From the NCBI GenBank assembly GCA_964654945.1, contig CAZZLN010000048.1, positions 1-14,354 of the forward strand: 14,354 nucleotides of DNA. Direction: 5' to 3'. Of this stretch, positions 1 to 7,448 are shown piece after piece. Numbering within the stretch: the stretch's first letter is position 1; every line of letters begins with the position of its first letter. Below the pieces are notes generated by a model that ran no database searches, had not been told where the DNA came from, and saw nothing but the letters and a program-made list of their open reading frames with translations. This DNA comes from HGM11788 sp964654945. GTDB taxonomy: Bacteria > Bacillota > Clostridia > Lachnospirales > CAG-274. The translations under genes were made by a program, and so were the position numbers.

Positions 1-23
1 TTCCGATTCAATAATGCGAGCAT
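1..23 (-). CDS. possible 5' end of a minus-strand gene running off the window
   Basis: Read on the minus strand, an ATG at 23-21 opens a frame (M-L-A-L-L-N-R) that stays open to the window edge. A very good ribosome binding site, TAAAGGAGGG (minus strand of 30-39), lies 6 nt before the ATG. Only seven codons are visible, so no product can be named. The same bases read on the plus strand weakly resemble a stalk-domain fragment (F-P-P-L-G-K-D-G-L), so this start could be chance. The strong Shine-Dalgarno match is the only real support. Confidence 0.35.
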
Positions 24-40
24 TTGCTTCCCTCCTTTAG

Positions 41-425
41 GCAAGGATGGCTTATGAGAATTACATATTTAACATAAAAGCTCTCGTAATCAGCACCTTA
101 TATTAAGGATGGCTCGCTTATGGTGCCTTTATCCTTTATATTCAATAATTTCTTTGACTCTTCTGAAGATTCAATTAAATGGGATGCAGATAACAAGATT
201 TCTACTGTAGTCACAAATATGTCAGGTGAAAAGACTGTTATAAGGTTTGATGTGCTGAATAAAAAAATATATTATAACGATAATGAATATATTTCAGAAA
301 GTGTTTCTGATATAGAAATTACAAAAGGAAGAATTTATGTTCCTTTCAGAACCTTGGGGAATTTATTAAATCTGAATGTAGAATGGAATTCTGAAACAAA
401 ACAGGCATCTTTTTTTGAAAAATAA
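41..425 (+). pseudogene. 5'-truncated, probably frameshifted copper amine oxidase N-terminal (stalk) domain gene
   Basis: An ATG at 120 gives a 101-aa frame, but domain homology starts further upstream in the same frame: codons from 90 read SAPYIKDGSLMVPL, the usual core of a copper-amine-oxidase-N (CuAO_N, stalk) domain, after an in-frame stop at 87-89. A second half-domain follows with IYVPFRTLGNLLN near the C-terminus. Shifting one frame, positions 41-88 read ...YENYIFNIKALV, which lines up with the NYSVNGEESKLL stretch just before APYIKD in the neighbouring 716-aa protein. That suggests a one-base frameshift near 86-90. No signal peptide or N-terminal region remains. Such domains are usually C-terminal wall or extracellular modules. 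I read this as the 3' remnant of a relative of the next gene. A short functional protein from 120 (AAGGA at 105-109 as RBS) is possible but would start inside the domain. Confidence 0.6.
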
Positions 426-434
426 TATATGTTT

Positions 435-468
435 AAAAGGATTGTATCAAAGGGTACAATCCTTTTTT
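435..468 (+). terminator. rho-independent terminator after the stalk-domain fragment
   Basis: A perfect 12-bp stem pairs 435-446 (AAAAGGATTGTA) with 455-466 (TACAATCCTTTT) across an 8-nt loop, and the T-run is 463-468. It sits 10 nt after the fragment's stop codon and insulates the next gene, whose -35 box starts at 470. Confidence 0.9.
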
Positions 469-469
469 G

Positions 470-498
470 TTGACATAATTTATTATTAATGTTAAAAT
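470..498 (+). promoter_or_regulatory. strong sigma-A promoter with extended -10 for the 716-aa stalk protein
   Basis: TTGACA (470-475) is separated by 17 nt from TAAAAT (493-498), with the extended -10 TG at 490-491. Transcription should start near 505, leaving a leader of about 30 nt that contains AAAGGAG (519-525), 8 nt before the ATG at 534. Confidence 0.85.
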
Positions 499-533
499 GA
501 ACTAAAAAATTATGTATTAAAGGAGTTGTTTAT

Positions 534-2684
534 ATGAAAAAAATACTGTTTACTTTTGTTATTGTGCTTTATATGGCTGTTTGCTTCAGTGTTGTAAATG
601 CGGCAACGGCAAAGCTTAACGGCAGCGTTGTTAAAAACATAAAAACAGGCACATCTGTTACAGACAGTTCCCTTACTATTACTATGACTGAAAATGAAGT
701 CAATCATTTCAAAGACAGTATTACAATCACTCTTGACGGAGCAGAGTGGGATTATGGCGAAAGCGGAGAAATTAATTCGGTCATTTCCTATGAAAAGGTT
801 GATGCGTCAAAAATTAAGCTCCATATTAAAACTAATGATTCTATGGAAAAGGGCTATTCAGCTGTAATTCCTCTTAATTGCAGAATAACAGTGGTTAAAA
901 GCAGTGTAGCCGCAACTGTTAATTATGGCTTTAGCGATGTAGCAGAAAGTAAGGTTAATTTTGCGACAGGAGAAATAAGCAGAGCTTATCTTGACGGCAG
1001 TGTAAAAGAAGTTGAGCAGGGCACAATAATTTATAAAAAATCAGGCTCAAGCACCTGCAATAATCTTAAAATAAGAGTTACAGCCAATGACGCTGTTAAA
1101 ACAAGAGATAAAATAAAGGTAACTCTTGAGGGGGCAAGATTTACCGAATATGAGGATTACGGCAGAGTAACCTGTGACAGAGGAACTGTTGCGAATTTCA
1201 GAAAATCCGCTGACGGCTTAACTCTTGAAATTGTTTATGATTCTTTTACAAGTGATATGAAAACCTCAGGCTATACTCTCACACTTCCTTTGGCGGTGAC
1301 AGTTACAGGCACAGGTGAAATTAAAGCCATAGTTGATTTTGGCGATGAAAGTGTGGAACAAAGCACAGTTGTCTTTGCAAGAGTAGACAGCGGTACTGTT
1401 TCTGCTGTGGCTGAAAATCCAAATTCACCTATTGAAACCGCAAACACAGTAAGCAGTGTAACTATTCAGGATAATACCTTAAAAGGCTATAATAACAACA
1501 CAAAAATCAATGTTCAGCTAAATCAGGTGTTCCACTTTGTTCAGACTCCTGAAATTGTGGGTACAGGCAAATTTGAAAATTTGTGTAAAATCGAACTGGA
1601 TAAAAATGATACTCAAAAGGCGGTAATCACTATTACAGGTGCTGTAAAATCAGGAGAAACAGGCACAATTAAGCTTGTTAATCCTATTATAGAAAGATCT
1701 CCCAATGCCACAAACAAGTTTTCAACTGTTGAAATAAGCTTTACTACTAAAAATTGGAGTGATTACAATGTTTCTGCTGTAATTGCAAAATATACCGAGG
1801 GTGCAAATTCTGCGCCTCCGTTACAAATTACGGTACAAAACCCTAATGCAGCCGCAAAAAAATATTCTGCACTTAACACAATAACAATTACAGATTATGG
1901 AAACAGAGCCTATAGTGCAGGTGCAAAGATAATGCTTAGCTTTGACAATGGATATACTGTGTTTAAAGACGGTGCAATGCCAACCCTGAAGGGAACAGGT
2001 AAGTTTGAGAATAACTGTGAATTTAAAATTGACGAAAATCAGGCATATATACTTATTCCCAAGTCAGCATCTCAGGAATCTTCAGGAACTGTTATAATAA
2101 ATAATATTGTTCTTGAAAGAGAAAGCACAGAAGCCTTTGAAGACGGAGTAAAGCTTACTGTTTCTGTCGATGGCGACAGCTCAAGCAGTGCATCTGCAAT
2201 AGTTGCAAAGTATTCATCAATTTATGATACAGCACCAAACACCACTACAACTACAGAAGCTTCTACAGAAACAACAACTTCAGCTCCTAAAGAAAATGGC
2301 AATACAGTTAAATTTAAAATAGGTGATGTAAATTATTCCGTAAACGGAGAAGAAAGCAAGCTTCTTGCCGCACCATACATAAAGGACAGCTATACAATGC
2401 TTCCTATGAGAGCAATAGCAAATATTGTCGGTATTTCAAATGATAATATAAGCTATGCAGAGGGCACAGCAACATTTACTGTTTCAGACAGCATTAAGCT
2501 TGTTGTTACAGCAGGCAGCAGTGAATATTCCGTTGCAGGCAAAAATATTTCAGCATCAACCTCTGCTGAAATTATAAATGGCACAATGTTTCTGCCTATG
2601 AGAGATTTGGCAAATGCCATAGGTATATCAAATGACAAAATTTCATTTAACGGTGAAACAAAGGAAATAACATTAATATGTTAA
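534..2684 (+). CDS. secreted repeat protein with C-terminal stalk (copper amine oxidase N-like) domain
   Basis: This is a 716-aa exported protein of unknown function. Residues 1-24 form a signal peptide (MKK, hydrophobic core, likely cleavage after VNA). Two pairs of internal repeats follow. SSLTITMTENEV...ITLDGAEW (45-72) recurs as NNLKIRVTANDAV...VTLEGARF (176-203), a period near 131 residues. GTGKFENLC (343-351) recurs as GTGKFENNC (487-495), each followed by an AVIAKY/AIVAKY block (415, 555), a period near 144. The repeats look like beta-sandwich units. A Thr-rich linker (566-585) leads to a two-half stalk domain: APYIKDSYTMLPMRAI at 613-628 and FLPMRDLANAIGISN at 686-700. No LPXTG motif or membrane anchor is visible, so wall attachment is unclear. 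The start is fixed by the signal peptide and by AAAGGAG 8 nt upstream. It is transcribed alone. Confidence 0.85.
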   Translation: MKKILFTFVIVLYMAVCFSVVNAATAKLNGSVVKNIKTGTSVTDSSLTITMTENEVNHFKDSITITLDGAEWDYGESGEINSVISYEKVDASKIKLHIKTNDSMEKGYSAVIPLNCRITVVKSSVAATVNYGFSDVAESKVNFATGEISRAYLDGSVKEVEQGTIIYKKSGSSTCNNLKIRVTANDAVKTRDKIKVTLEGARFTEYEDYGRVTCDRGTVANFRKSADGLTLEIVYDSFTSDMKTSGYTLTLPLAVTVTGTGEIKAIVDFGDESVEQSTVVFARVDSGTVSAVAENPNSPIETANTVSSVTIQDNTLKGYNNNTKINVQLNQVFHFVQTPEIVGTGKFENLCKIELDKNDTQKAVITITGAVKSGETGTIKLVNPIIERSPNATNKFSTVEISFTTKNWSDYNVSAVIAKYTEGANSAPPLQITVQNPNAAAKKYSALNTITITDYGNRAYSAGAKIMLSFDNGYTVFKDGAMPTLKGTGKFENNCEFKIDENQAYILIPKSASQESSGTVIINNIVLERESTEAFEDGVKLTVSVDGDSSSSASAIVAKYSSIYDTAPNTTTTTEASTETTTSAPKENGNTVKFKIGDVNYSVNGEESKLLAAPYIKDSYTMLPMRAIANIVGISNDNISYAEGTATFTVSDSIKLVVTAGSSEYSVAGKNISASTSAEIINGTMFLPMRDLANAIGISNDKISFNGETKEITLIC

Positions 2685-2743
2685 TCTGCCCGGGATATAA
2701 CGAAAAGATTTAGTATTTAGTGGGAAGATAAATATGTTATACA

Positions 2744-2778
2744 TTAAAAAAACAGCTCGATTTGAGCTGTTTTTTTAA
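2744..2778. terminator. bidirectional terminator between convergent genes
   Basis: Arms 2746-2758 (A7 then CAGCTC) and 2764-2776 (GAGCTG then T7) form a 13-bp stem around a 5-nt loop; TT/AA extend it by two pairs. Because it has an A-run and a T-run, it should stop the 716-aa gene on the plus strand and the DUF4914 gene on the minus strand. Confidence 0.88.
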
Positions 2779-2853
2779 CCAAGTAAGGAAGTCCCTCACC
2801 TCTTAGGTGTAGGGACTTCCTTATCCGTCAGTAGGAGTACAAACTCTTGGTTA
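2776..2853. repeat. long nested palindrome in the convergent intergenic gap
   Basis: The inner hairpin pairs TAAGGAAGTCCCT (2784-2796) with AGGGACTTCCTTA (2811-2823), continued by CACCT/AGGTG (2797-2801, 2805-2809) with one bulged T (2810) and a CTT loop. Outer arms TAACCAAG (2776-2783) and CTTGGTTA (2846-2853) enclose it. It has no T-run, so it is not a second terminator. Its size and nesting fit an extragenic repeat or small mobile-element remnant. Confidence 0.7.
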
Positions 2854-2879
2854 TGAGTACGTAGCGATAGCGGAGTACG
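2835..2879 (+). repeat. three GAGTAC direct repeats
   Basis: GAGTAC occurs at 2835-2840, 2855-2860 and 2873-2878, with TAGCGATAGCG between the last two. The block directly abuts the nested palindrome and ends about 18 nt before the DUF4914 stop codon. It is probably part of the same intergenic repeat element. No protein is encoded. Confidence 0.5.
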
Positions 2880-2896
2880 AATATCCTTGACTAATA

Positions 2897-4813
2897 TTAA
2901 AGCTTTGGAATTAAGTTATAAAATTCTTCAACTGAAGCGTCATTCATAACTGCTTCAATAATTTTCTTTCCAAGAGGAAGAAGCTCAGGAGTATCAAACT
3001 TTTTAAGCTGCTCCTTGAAGAAATCTGTAAAATACTTAGCACCAATGTCATAAGCTTCATTTCCGACACGTCCCTGAATATTAACCTTTATTAAACCCGG
3101 GTTAATAGGAGTACCGTCAATTTTAACAGACTTAGGAATATAGCCAAGTAAAGAACATCTTGCAGGTTCAAGCTGTTCAGGCTTAAACTTAGCACCGCCT
3201 CGTCTTGAAAGATATTCTCTTGTTACCCATTCTCCCGCAAAACCAATCTTATAAGCACCGATGTACTGGTTAGGAATAAGAATGTATCTTGTGCTAGGAG
3301 TATCTAAAATCTGTTTTAATAATAAATTAGCCTGATCAACCATCTTGCCTGTGCAGAATGGCCAGTAAGAGCCGACACCCTCGCTCTTGAGAGCATTTGC
3401 ATTTCCGCTGTTATCAATAATAGATGGATTAGCATAGCCTCTAGGAGCAATTAATCTCCATATCCATGCAAGAGCAGGCGGAAGAACATGGAACATACCG
3501 ATGATACCATAATCAGGATGCTGCTTAGTTGTAGGAGGAGTACGTATACCAAAGCTTCGTACATCAACCTCCGCCTTGCCATAGACAATGTTATTTTTAA
3601 GCTTTCTAGGCATAATAACTCTTGGGTTAGGACATGGCTTTCCCGGAGCATCTTCAATATGATCCCAAATAAGACAGGTAGAGCCGGGAACTGCATTCAT
3701 ATTAAGGAATACAAGAGATTCCTTTGGATGACAGCAAGCCTTTTCTGTTTCAGGCTCTGTTCCGTACTGGTCAATATGGTTTACTCTAAGGAACCAGCCA
3801 TATTCAGCATCACAAACAACAAGCTTTTTGCTGTCATTTTGCAATGATGGGTGAGCAAGTGCCATATCATCGGTTACGGGATATAATGTGGATGTATCAG
3901 TAATAGAAACATAGGTTTCTTCACCTGTCATAATGTTAGTAGCAAGCAAAACCTTACCGTCTGCCTCTCTGTGAACAGGCTCAGTCATTTCTGACTTGCC
4001 GCCGCCTGAAGCACCTTCGTGCATAATTGTAAATTCCATTTCATAAGGAGTTACAATTCTTACTGTAGATGCGTGGAGAGTAGACCAGCCTTCCTCCTCA
4101 CCAATGTGAAGAAGAATAGAATAAACACCCTTCTTGGCAGATGGTCCTAAATATAAGTTGTAGCTGAATATTTCCTGCATATCATACATTCTGTTGTGAA
4201 CAACAATCTGTTTTCCGTTGTAATGAGTATGACGGAAAGGCGGAGCTACATAAATAACTGCCTTCGGCTTGAAGAAATTAGGAACTTTCTTAGCCGGAAT
4301 AAAACCCTGTAATTCGGCAAGGGCAGTTGCAAAGAAAGCACAGTTTCCGGGAACAACAGCAAGACATGGATAGCCTATACCCATACTGATATTGCCTGCG
4401 TAAAAAGGAACTACAATTAAACTTTCCTGTGATTTTAACCATTCAAAGGTTTCGTTTCTGATACCATCAAAAGGCACACCAAATCTTTCCATATGAGTTG
4501 GTTTGTCAGTTGGCAGGTCATCAGCAATAACCATTGAGTTAGGGTCACGTCTTCTTAAATTCACATCATCAAAGTTTATAACTATACCGTTTTTACATTT
4601 TACAACATAAGCCTCTCTTATGGTTTCACCGTTTACTTCAATATTGACATCTTTAGTCATATTTCCCTTGCCGCCAAGTGCAAGGTCAAAAAGCTGTTCC
4701 TTTGTTTCGGGAACTGTAATTTTAACATTGCTTTTTTTCAAAATACTGCTAAGTGTTTGAGGCAGCACCATTTTGTTAATGGCAGCCACACTTACATTAG
4801 TTTCCTTAGCCAT
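2897..4813 (-). CDS. DUF4914 family protein, PEPCK-like P-loop enzyme
   Basis: This is a 638-aa cytosolic protein with no signal peptide. I recognise it, from memory, as the DUF4914 type, long proteins of Clostridia sometimes labelled phosphoenolpyruvate carboxykinase. A P-loop GASGGGKS sits at 267-274. About 60 residues on is LVVCDAEYGW (331-340), resembling the kinase-2 motif (GDDEHGW) of ATP-type PEPCK. Other blocks likely to be conserved are VPFYAGNISMGIGYPC (135-150), PPFRHTHYNG (191-200) and PNPRVIMPRK (396-404). The classic GTP-PEPCK motif (ACGKTN) is absent, and ATP-PEPCKs are usually about 100 residues shorter, so I do not call pckA or pckG. Nucleotide binding is well supported; a PEPCK reaction is not shown. 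AAGGAGG (minus strand of 4821-4827) lies 7 nt before the ATG. It is monocistronic. Confidence 0.75.
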   Translation of the reverse strand: MAKETNVSVAAINKMVLPQTLSSILKKSNVKITVPETKEQLFDLALGGKGNMTKDVNIEVNGETIREAYVVKCKNGIVINFDDVNLRRRDPNSMVIADDLPTDKPTHMERFGVPFDGIRNETFEWLKSQESLIVVPFYAGNISMGIGYPCLAVVPGNCAFFATALAELQGFIPAKKVPNFFKPKAVIYVAPPFRHTHYNGKQIVVHNRMYDMQEIFSYNLYLGPSAKKGVYSILLHIGEEEGWSTLHASTVRIVTPYEMEFTIMHEGASGGGKSEMTEPVHREADGKVLLATNIMTGEETYVSITDTSTLYPVTDDMALAHPSLQNDSKKLVVCDAEYGWFLRVNHIDQYGTEPETEKACCHPKESLVFLNMNAVPGSTCLIWDHIEDAPGKPCPNPRVIMPRKLKNNIVYGKAEVDVRSFGIRTPPTTKQHPDYGIIGMFHVLPPALAWIWRLIAPRGYANPSIIDNSGNANALKSEGVGSYWPFCTGKMVDQANLLLKQILDTPSTRYILIPNQYIGAYKIGFAGEWVTREYLSRRGGAKFKPEQLEPARCSLLGYIPKSVKIDGTPINPGLIKVNIQGRVGNEAYDIGAKYFTDFFKEQLKKFDTPELLPLGKKIIEAVMNDASVEEFYNLIPKL

Positions 4814-4899
4814 TATTTTACCTCCTTCGCTTTAAAAGCTAATTCAAAAAAATATTCATATAAAAAAATACTTTAAATATTATAACTTAAAAATTATAC

Positions 4900-4928
4900 A
4901 GTATATATAATACCATTGTTTCAGGCAA
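4900..4928 (-). promoter_or_regulatory. candidate promoter of the DUF4914 gene
   Basis: On the minus strand, TTGCCT (4928-4923) and TATACT (4905-4900) are 17 nt apart. This predicts a leader of about 80 nt before the ATG at 4813. The surrounding sequence is very AT-rich, so chance matches are likely, but spacing and -10 are good. Confidence 0.5.
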
Positions 4929-5117
4929 AAAGCAAGGAAATAAAGTGCAAAAATGCGTTTTGAAATATAATTTTATATAAATTTACCATATTTTTTAATA
5001 ATAATTATTAAAAACTGTAAATATTTTTTATTTAAAGGGCGTATTTTATAAAAAAAAGATAAATAAATTGTCAGACAATTGCAGGAAAAAAATAAAAATA
5101 ATTCAATTAATAATGTG
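4929..5117. other. AT-rich divergent intergenic region
   Basis: The 373-nt gap between the divergent DUF4914 and lipoprotein genes has no open frame of note. Besides the two promoters it contains an all-A/T palindrome with 11-bp arms (4992-5002 and 5004-5014), which carries little information, and the more distinctive palindrome at 5066-5080. Confidence 0.6.
5066..5080. promoter_or_regulatory. 15-bp palindrome, possible operator
   Basis: AATTGTC-A-GACAATT is a perfect palindrome with 7-bp arms and a single central base. It ends 37 bp upstream of the -35 box of the lipoprotein-murC promoter, a usual place for an activator or upstream operator. No T-run follows, so it is not a terminator. The binding protein is unknown. 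Confidence 0.35.
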
Positions 5118-5146
5118 TTGGCAATTTGCTGTTTTTGTGGTATACT
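5118..5146 (+). promoter_or_regulatory. sigma-A promoter of the lipoprotein-murC unit
   Basis: TTGGCA (5118-5123), a 17-nt spacer and TATACT (5141-5146), with the extended -10 TG at 5138-5139. The predicted start is near 5153, about 34 nt before the ATG at 5187. Confidence 0.8.
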
Positions 5147-5186
5147 TATTTTGTAGTAAAATAATTCAAGTTTAAGAGGGGATATA

Positions 5187-5807
5187 ATGAAATTAAATAT
5201 TAAATCAGCAGCAGTCTTGACATTAATGTCATTTGCATTATTATTAAGCGGCTGCGGAAATAATAAAGCAAAGCTTCCGGATAATTCTGAAATATCTTCA
5301 GCAGGTCTTGAAGGTGTTAAACAGACTGATGAGCTTGAAGGAAGCTTTATTGATGATGATGAAACAACAAATGATGATGACTATTATCTTTCAGAGTATA
5401 ATATTGGCAATAATACTATAGAATATACCTATATTGAATCAGACGAACAAAAGAAAAATTTAACTGTTACGGCAAATAAAATGAGTGAGCAGGAATATCA
5501 GGATTTTCTTCCTGTTGGAGATACAATTTCTGCCGTTATAAACGGACAGGACTGCACATTTATAAGCAGAACAGTTCACTATGTGACCGATGATTATGTG
5601 CCTACAGAAAGAGTTAAGGCAAATGTTGAAAAGGGCACTACTGAAATAAAATACGGAAGCGGCACAAATCAGCTTCTTCCTATTCAGAAAATGTATTGGT
5701 ATGATGCTGAAAATCAGATAGGCTATTGTATGGAAATAATGGGTCAGTACTACACTTTAGAGGACTGGTCAAGCTTTGTACAAAGCTATATGGAAAATGC
5801 TGAATAA
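5187..5807 (+). CDS. predicted lipoprotein of unknown function
   Basis: This 206-aa protein has a type II signal peptide: a basic start, a hydrophobic core and the lipobox LSGC with the lipidated cysteine at 23. It should sit on the outer face of the membrane. A flexible, acidic segment follows (D56-D58, D63-D65), then a domain of roughly 140 residues, rich in beta-type and aromatic residues, ending EDWSSFVQSYMENAE. I do not recognise the family, and there is no obvious catalytic motif. GAGGGG at 5176-5181 serves as RBS. murC starts 24 nt after its stop with no terminator between, so the two are probably co-transcribed. This places the lipoprotein in a cell-envelope context, but a role in wall synthesis is only inference. 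Confidence 0.8.
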   Translation: MKLNIKSAAVLTLMSFALLLSGCGNNKAKLPDNSEISSAGLEGVKQTDELEGSFIDDDETTNDDDYYLSEYNIGNNTIEYTYIESDEQKKNLTVTANKMSEQEYQDFLPVGDTISAVINGQDCTFISRTVHYVTDDYVPTERVKANVEKGTTEIKYGSGTNQLLPIQKMYWYDAENQIGYCMEIMGQYYTLEDWSSFVQSYMENAE

Positions 5808-5831
5808 TTTTCAAAAAAAGGGGATATATAT

Positions 5832-7211
5832 ATGAATTTAAGTGAAGTTAAAAAAATTCATTTTATAGGAATTGGCGGTATCAGTATGTCAAGCCTTGCG
5901 GAAATTCTTTTAAGTCAGGGAAAAACTGTTACAGGTTCCGATTCTGTTAAATCTGCTACCACAGATAAGCTGGAAGCTATGGGAATAAAGGTTTTATTGG
6001 GACAAAAGGCGGAAAATATAACTGATGATATTGATATAGTGGTTTACACCGTTGCAGTAAGAGAGGATAATCCTGAGCTTGTTGCTGCCAAAAATTCAGG
6101 TGCGGCAGTTTTGGACAGAGGAGAGCTTGTTGGTATGCTTATGCTTGATTATAAATATCCTGTTTCTGTTGCAGGCACTCATGGAAAGACCACAACATCA
6201 TCACTTGTTACTGAAATATTTCTTCAGGCGGATTTAAACCCTACCGTTTCAATTGGAGGTATGCTTCCAAGCATAAACGGCAATTATAAAGTTGGAAGCA
6301 ATGATTATTTCATACTTGAAACCTGTGAATATTTTGACAGCTTTTTAAAGTTTAATCCTCATTCCGCAATTATTCTTAATGTAGATAAGGACCATATTGA
6401 TTATTTTAAAAATCTTGATAATATTTATAAATCATTTAATAAATTTGCACAGAGAATACCTCAAAACGGATTTATTGTTATAAATAAGGATATTCCAAGA
6501 TTTAATGAGGTTATTGATAAAGTCAAGGCTCCTGTTATTACCTATGGCAAGGACAATACATCACAGTGGTATCCTACTGATATAAGCTTTAATGAGCTTG
6601 GATTTGCAAAATATACTGCAAATTATATGAATGAAAAAATAGCAGAAATTCAGCTTAGAATTCCCGGAGAGCATAATGTATTTAACTCTCTTGCCGCCTT
6701 TGCTCTTGCATATAACTATGGCTTAGATAAAAATTCAATTATAAAGGGAATTTATAATTACACAGGAACAGACAGACGTTTTCAGCATAAAGGAAGTTTT
6801 AATGGCATAACTGTTGTTGATGATTATGCTCATCACCCAACAGAAATTTCAGCTACAATCAACAGTGCAAGAAGTATGGATATAAATAAGCTTTGGATTG
6901 TGTTTCAGCCTCATACCTATTCAAGAACAAAAGCACTTTTAGATGAATTTGCTGCTGCACTTTCAAAGGCAGATAAGGTTGTGCTTGCGGATATTTATGC
7001 TTCAAGAGAAAAAGATACAGGAATTATAAACAGCAGGGATCTTGCAGATAAAATAAAGGCATTTGGAACAGATGTAACCTACTGTCAAGGCCCTTTAAGT
7101 GAAGTTGAAAAATATGTTCGTGACAATTGCCCGTCAGGTTCATTGTTGATAACTATGGGTGCAGGAGATGTGTTTAAAGTGGGAGAAAACCTTGTAATTA
7201 ATAATAAGTAA
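5832..7211 (+). CDS. murC: UDP-N-acetylmuramate--L-alanine ligase
   Basis: MurC adds L-alanine to UDP-MurNAc with ATP in the cytoplasm, the first amino acid step of the peptidoglycan stem peptide. All family marks are present: the N-terminal dinucleotide-like fold HFIGIGGISMSSLAEIL (10-26), the Mur-ligase P-loop GTHGKTTT (115-122), the MurC-type ETCEYFDSF (163-171), DHIDYF (187-192), GEHNVFNSLAA (279-289), GTDRRF (312-317), DDYAHHPTEI (330-339) and FQPHTYSRT (358-366). The 459-aa length is normal and complete. The EYFDSF and HHPTEI blocks favour MurC over MurD, MurE, MurF and Mpl. AAGGGGA about 8 nt upstream is the RBS. It is second in a unit with a lipoprotein gene rather than among other mur or division genes. 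Confidence 0.97.
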   Translation: MNLSEVKKIHFIGIGGISMSSLAEILLSQGKTVTGSDSVKSATTDKLEAMGIKVLLGQKAENITDDIDIVVYTVAVREDNPELVAAKNSGAAVLDRGELVGMLMLDYKYPVSVAGTHGKTTTSSLVTEIFLQADLNPTVSIGGMLPSINGNYKVGSNDYFILETCEYFDSFLKFNPHSAIILNVDKDHIDYFKNLDNIYKSFNKFAQRIPQNGFIVINKDIPRFNEVIDKVKAPVITYGKDNTSQWYPTDISFNELGFAKYTANYMNEKIAEIQLRIPGEHNVFNSLAAFALAYNYGLDKNSIIKGIYNYTGTDRRFQHKGSFNGITVVDDYAHHPTEISATINSARSMDINKLWIVFQPHTYSRTKALLDEFAAALSKADKVVLADIYASREKDTGIINSRDLADKIKAFGTDVTYCQGPLSEVEKYVRDNCPSGSLLITMGAGDVFKVGENLVINNK

Positions 7212-7268
7212 CCTGTTTTATCCCCTTTATCACAATCGAAACATTAATTTTTTGCGGACAAGCTATGA

Positions 7269-7277
7269 TTATCCACA
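7269..7277 (+). promoter_or_regulatory. single perfect DnaA-box sequence
   Basis: TTATCCACA matches the bacterial DnaA-box consensus exactly. It lies in the murC-efp gap, 53 nt upstream of the efp -35 box. I found no second box nearby, so this is not an origin. It could be an isolated DnaA site or chance. Confidence 0.3.
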
Positions 7278-7329
7278 AAATTTAAGATTTTATAAAAATA
7301 AGCCAATTTACAAAATTTATAAAAAAAAC

Positions 7330-7358
7330 TTGAAAAATATACTATTATATTGTATTAT
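7330..7358 (+). promoter_or_regulatory. promoter of efp
   Basis: TTGAAA (7330-7335), a 17-nt spacer and TATTAT (7353-7358). This predicts a start near 7365 and a leader of about 85 nt. The rest of the 237-nt gap is AT-rich, with no clear terminator for murC, so some read-through into efp is possible. Confidence 0.65.
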
Positions 7359-7448
7359 AGAATAAAGATTTATTTATAAGACTAACTATATAGGTTAAAT
7401 AATTAAAAAATCTAAAGAATTACTTTTTTCAAATAAGGAGGAAAATTT

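Noticed and set aside
2784..2823. Second terminator for the DUF4914 gene
   Set aside because: The long hairpin has no T-run on either strand, and a proper two-way terminator lies at 2744-2778.
3488..3847. Plus-strand 119-codon frame inside the DUF4914 gene
   Set aside because: It is antisense to a strongly conserved coding region, with no ribosome binding site or domain of its own.
2897..4813. Calling this gene phosphoenolpyruvate carboxykinase (pckA/pckG)
   Set aside because: The P-loop is GASGGGKS, not the GTP-type ACGKTN, the length does not fit the ATP type, and substrate-site residues could not be matched.
7212..7448. Replication origin near the DnaA box
   Set aside because: There is only one box, no dnaA/dnaN genes and no box cluster.
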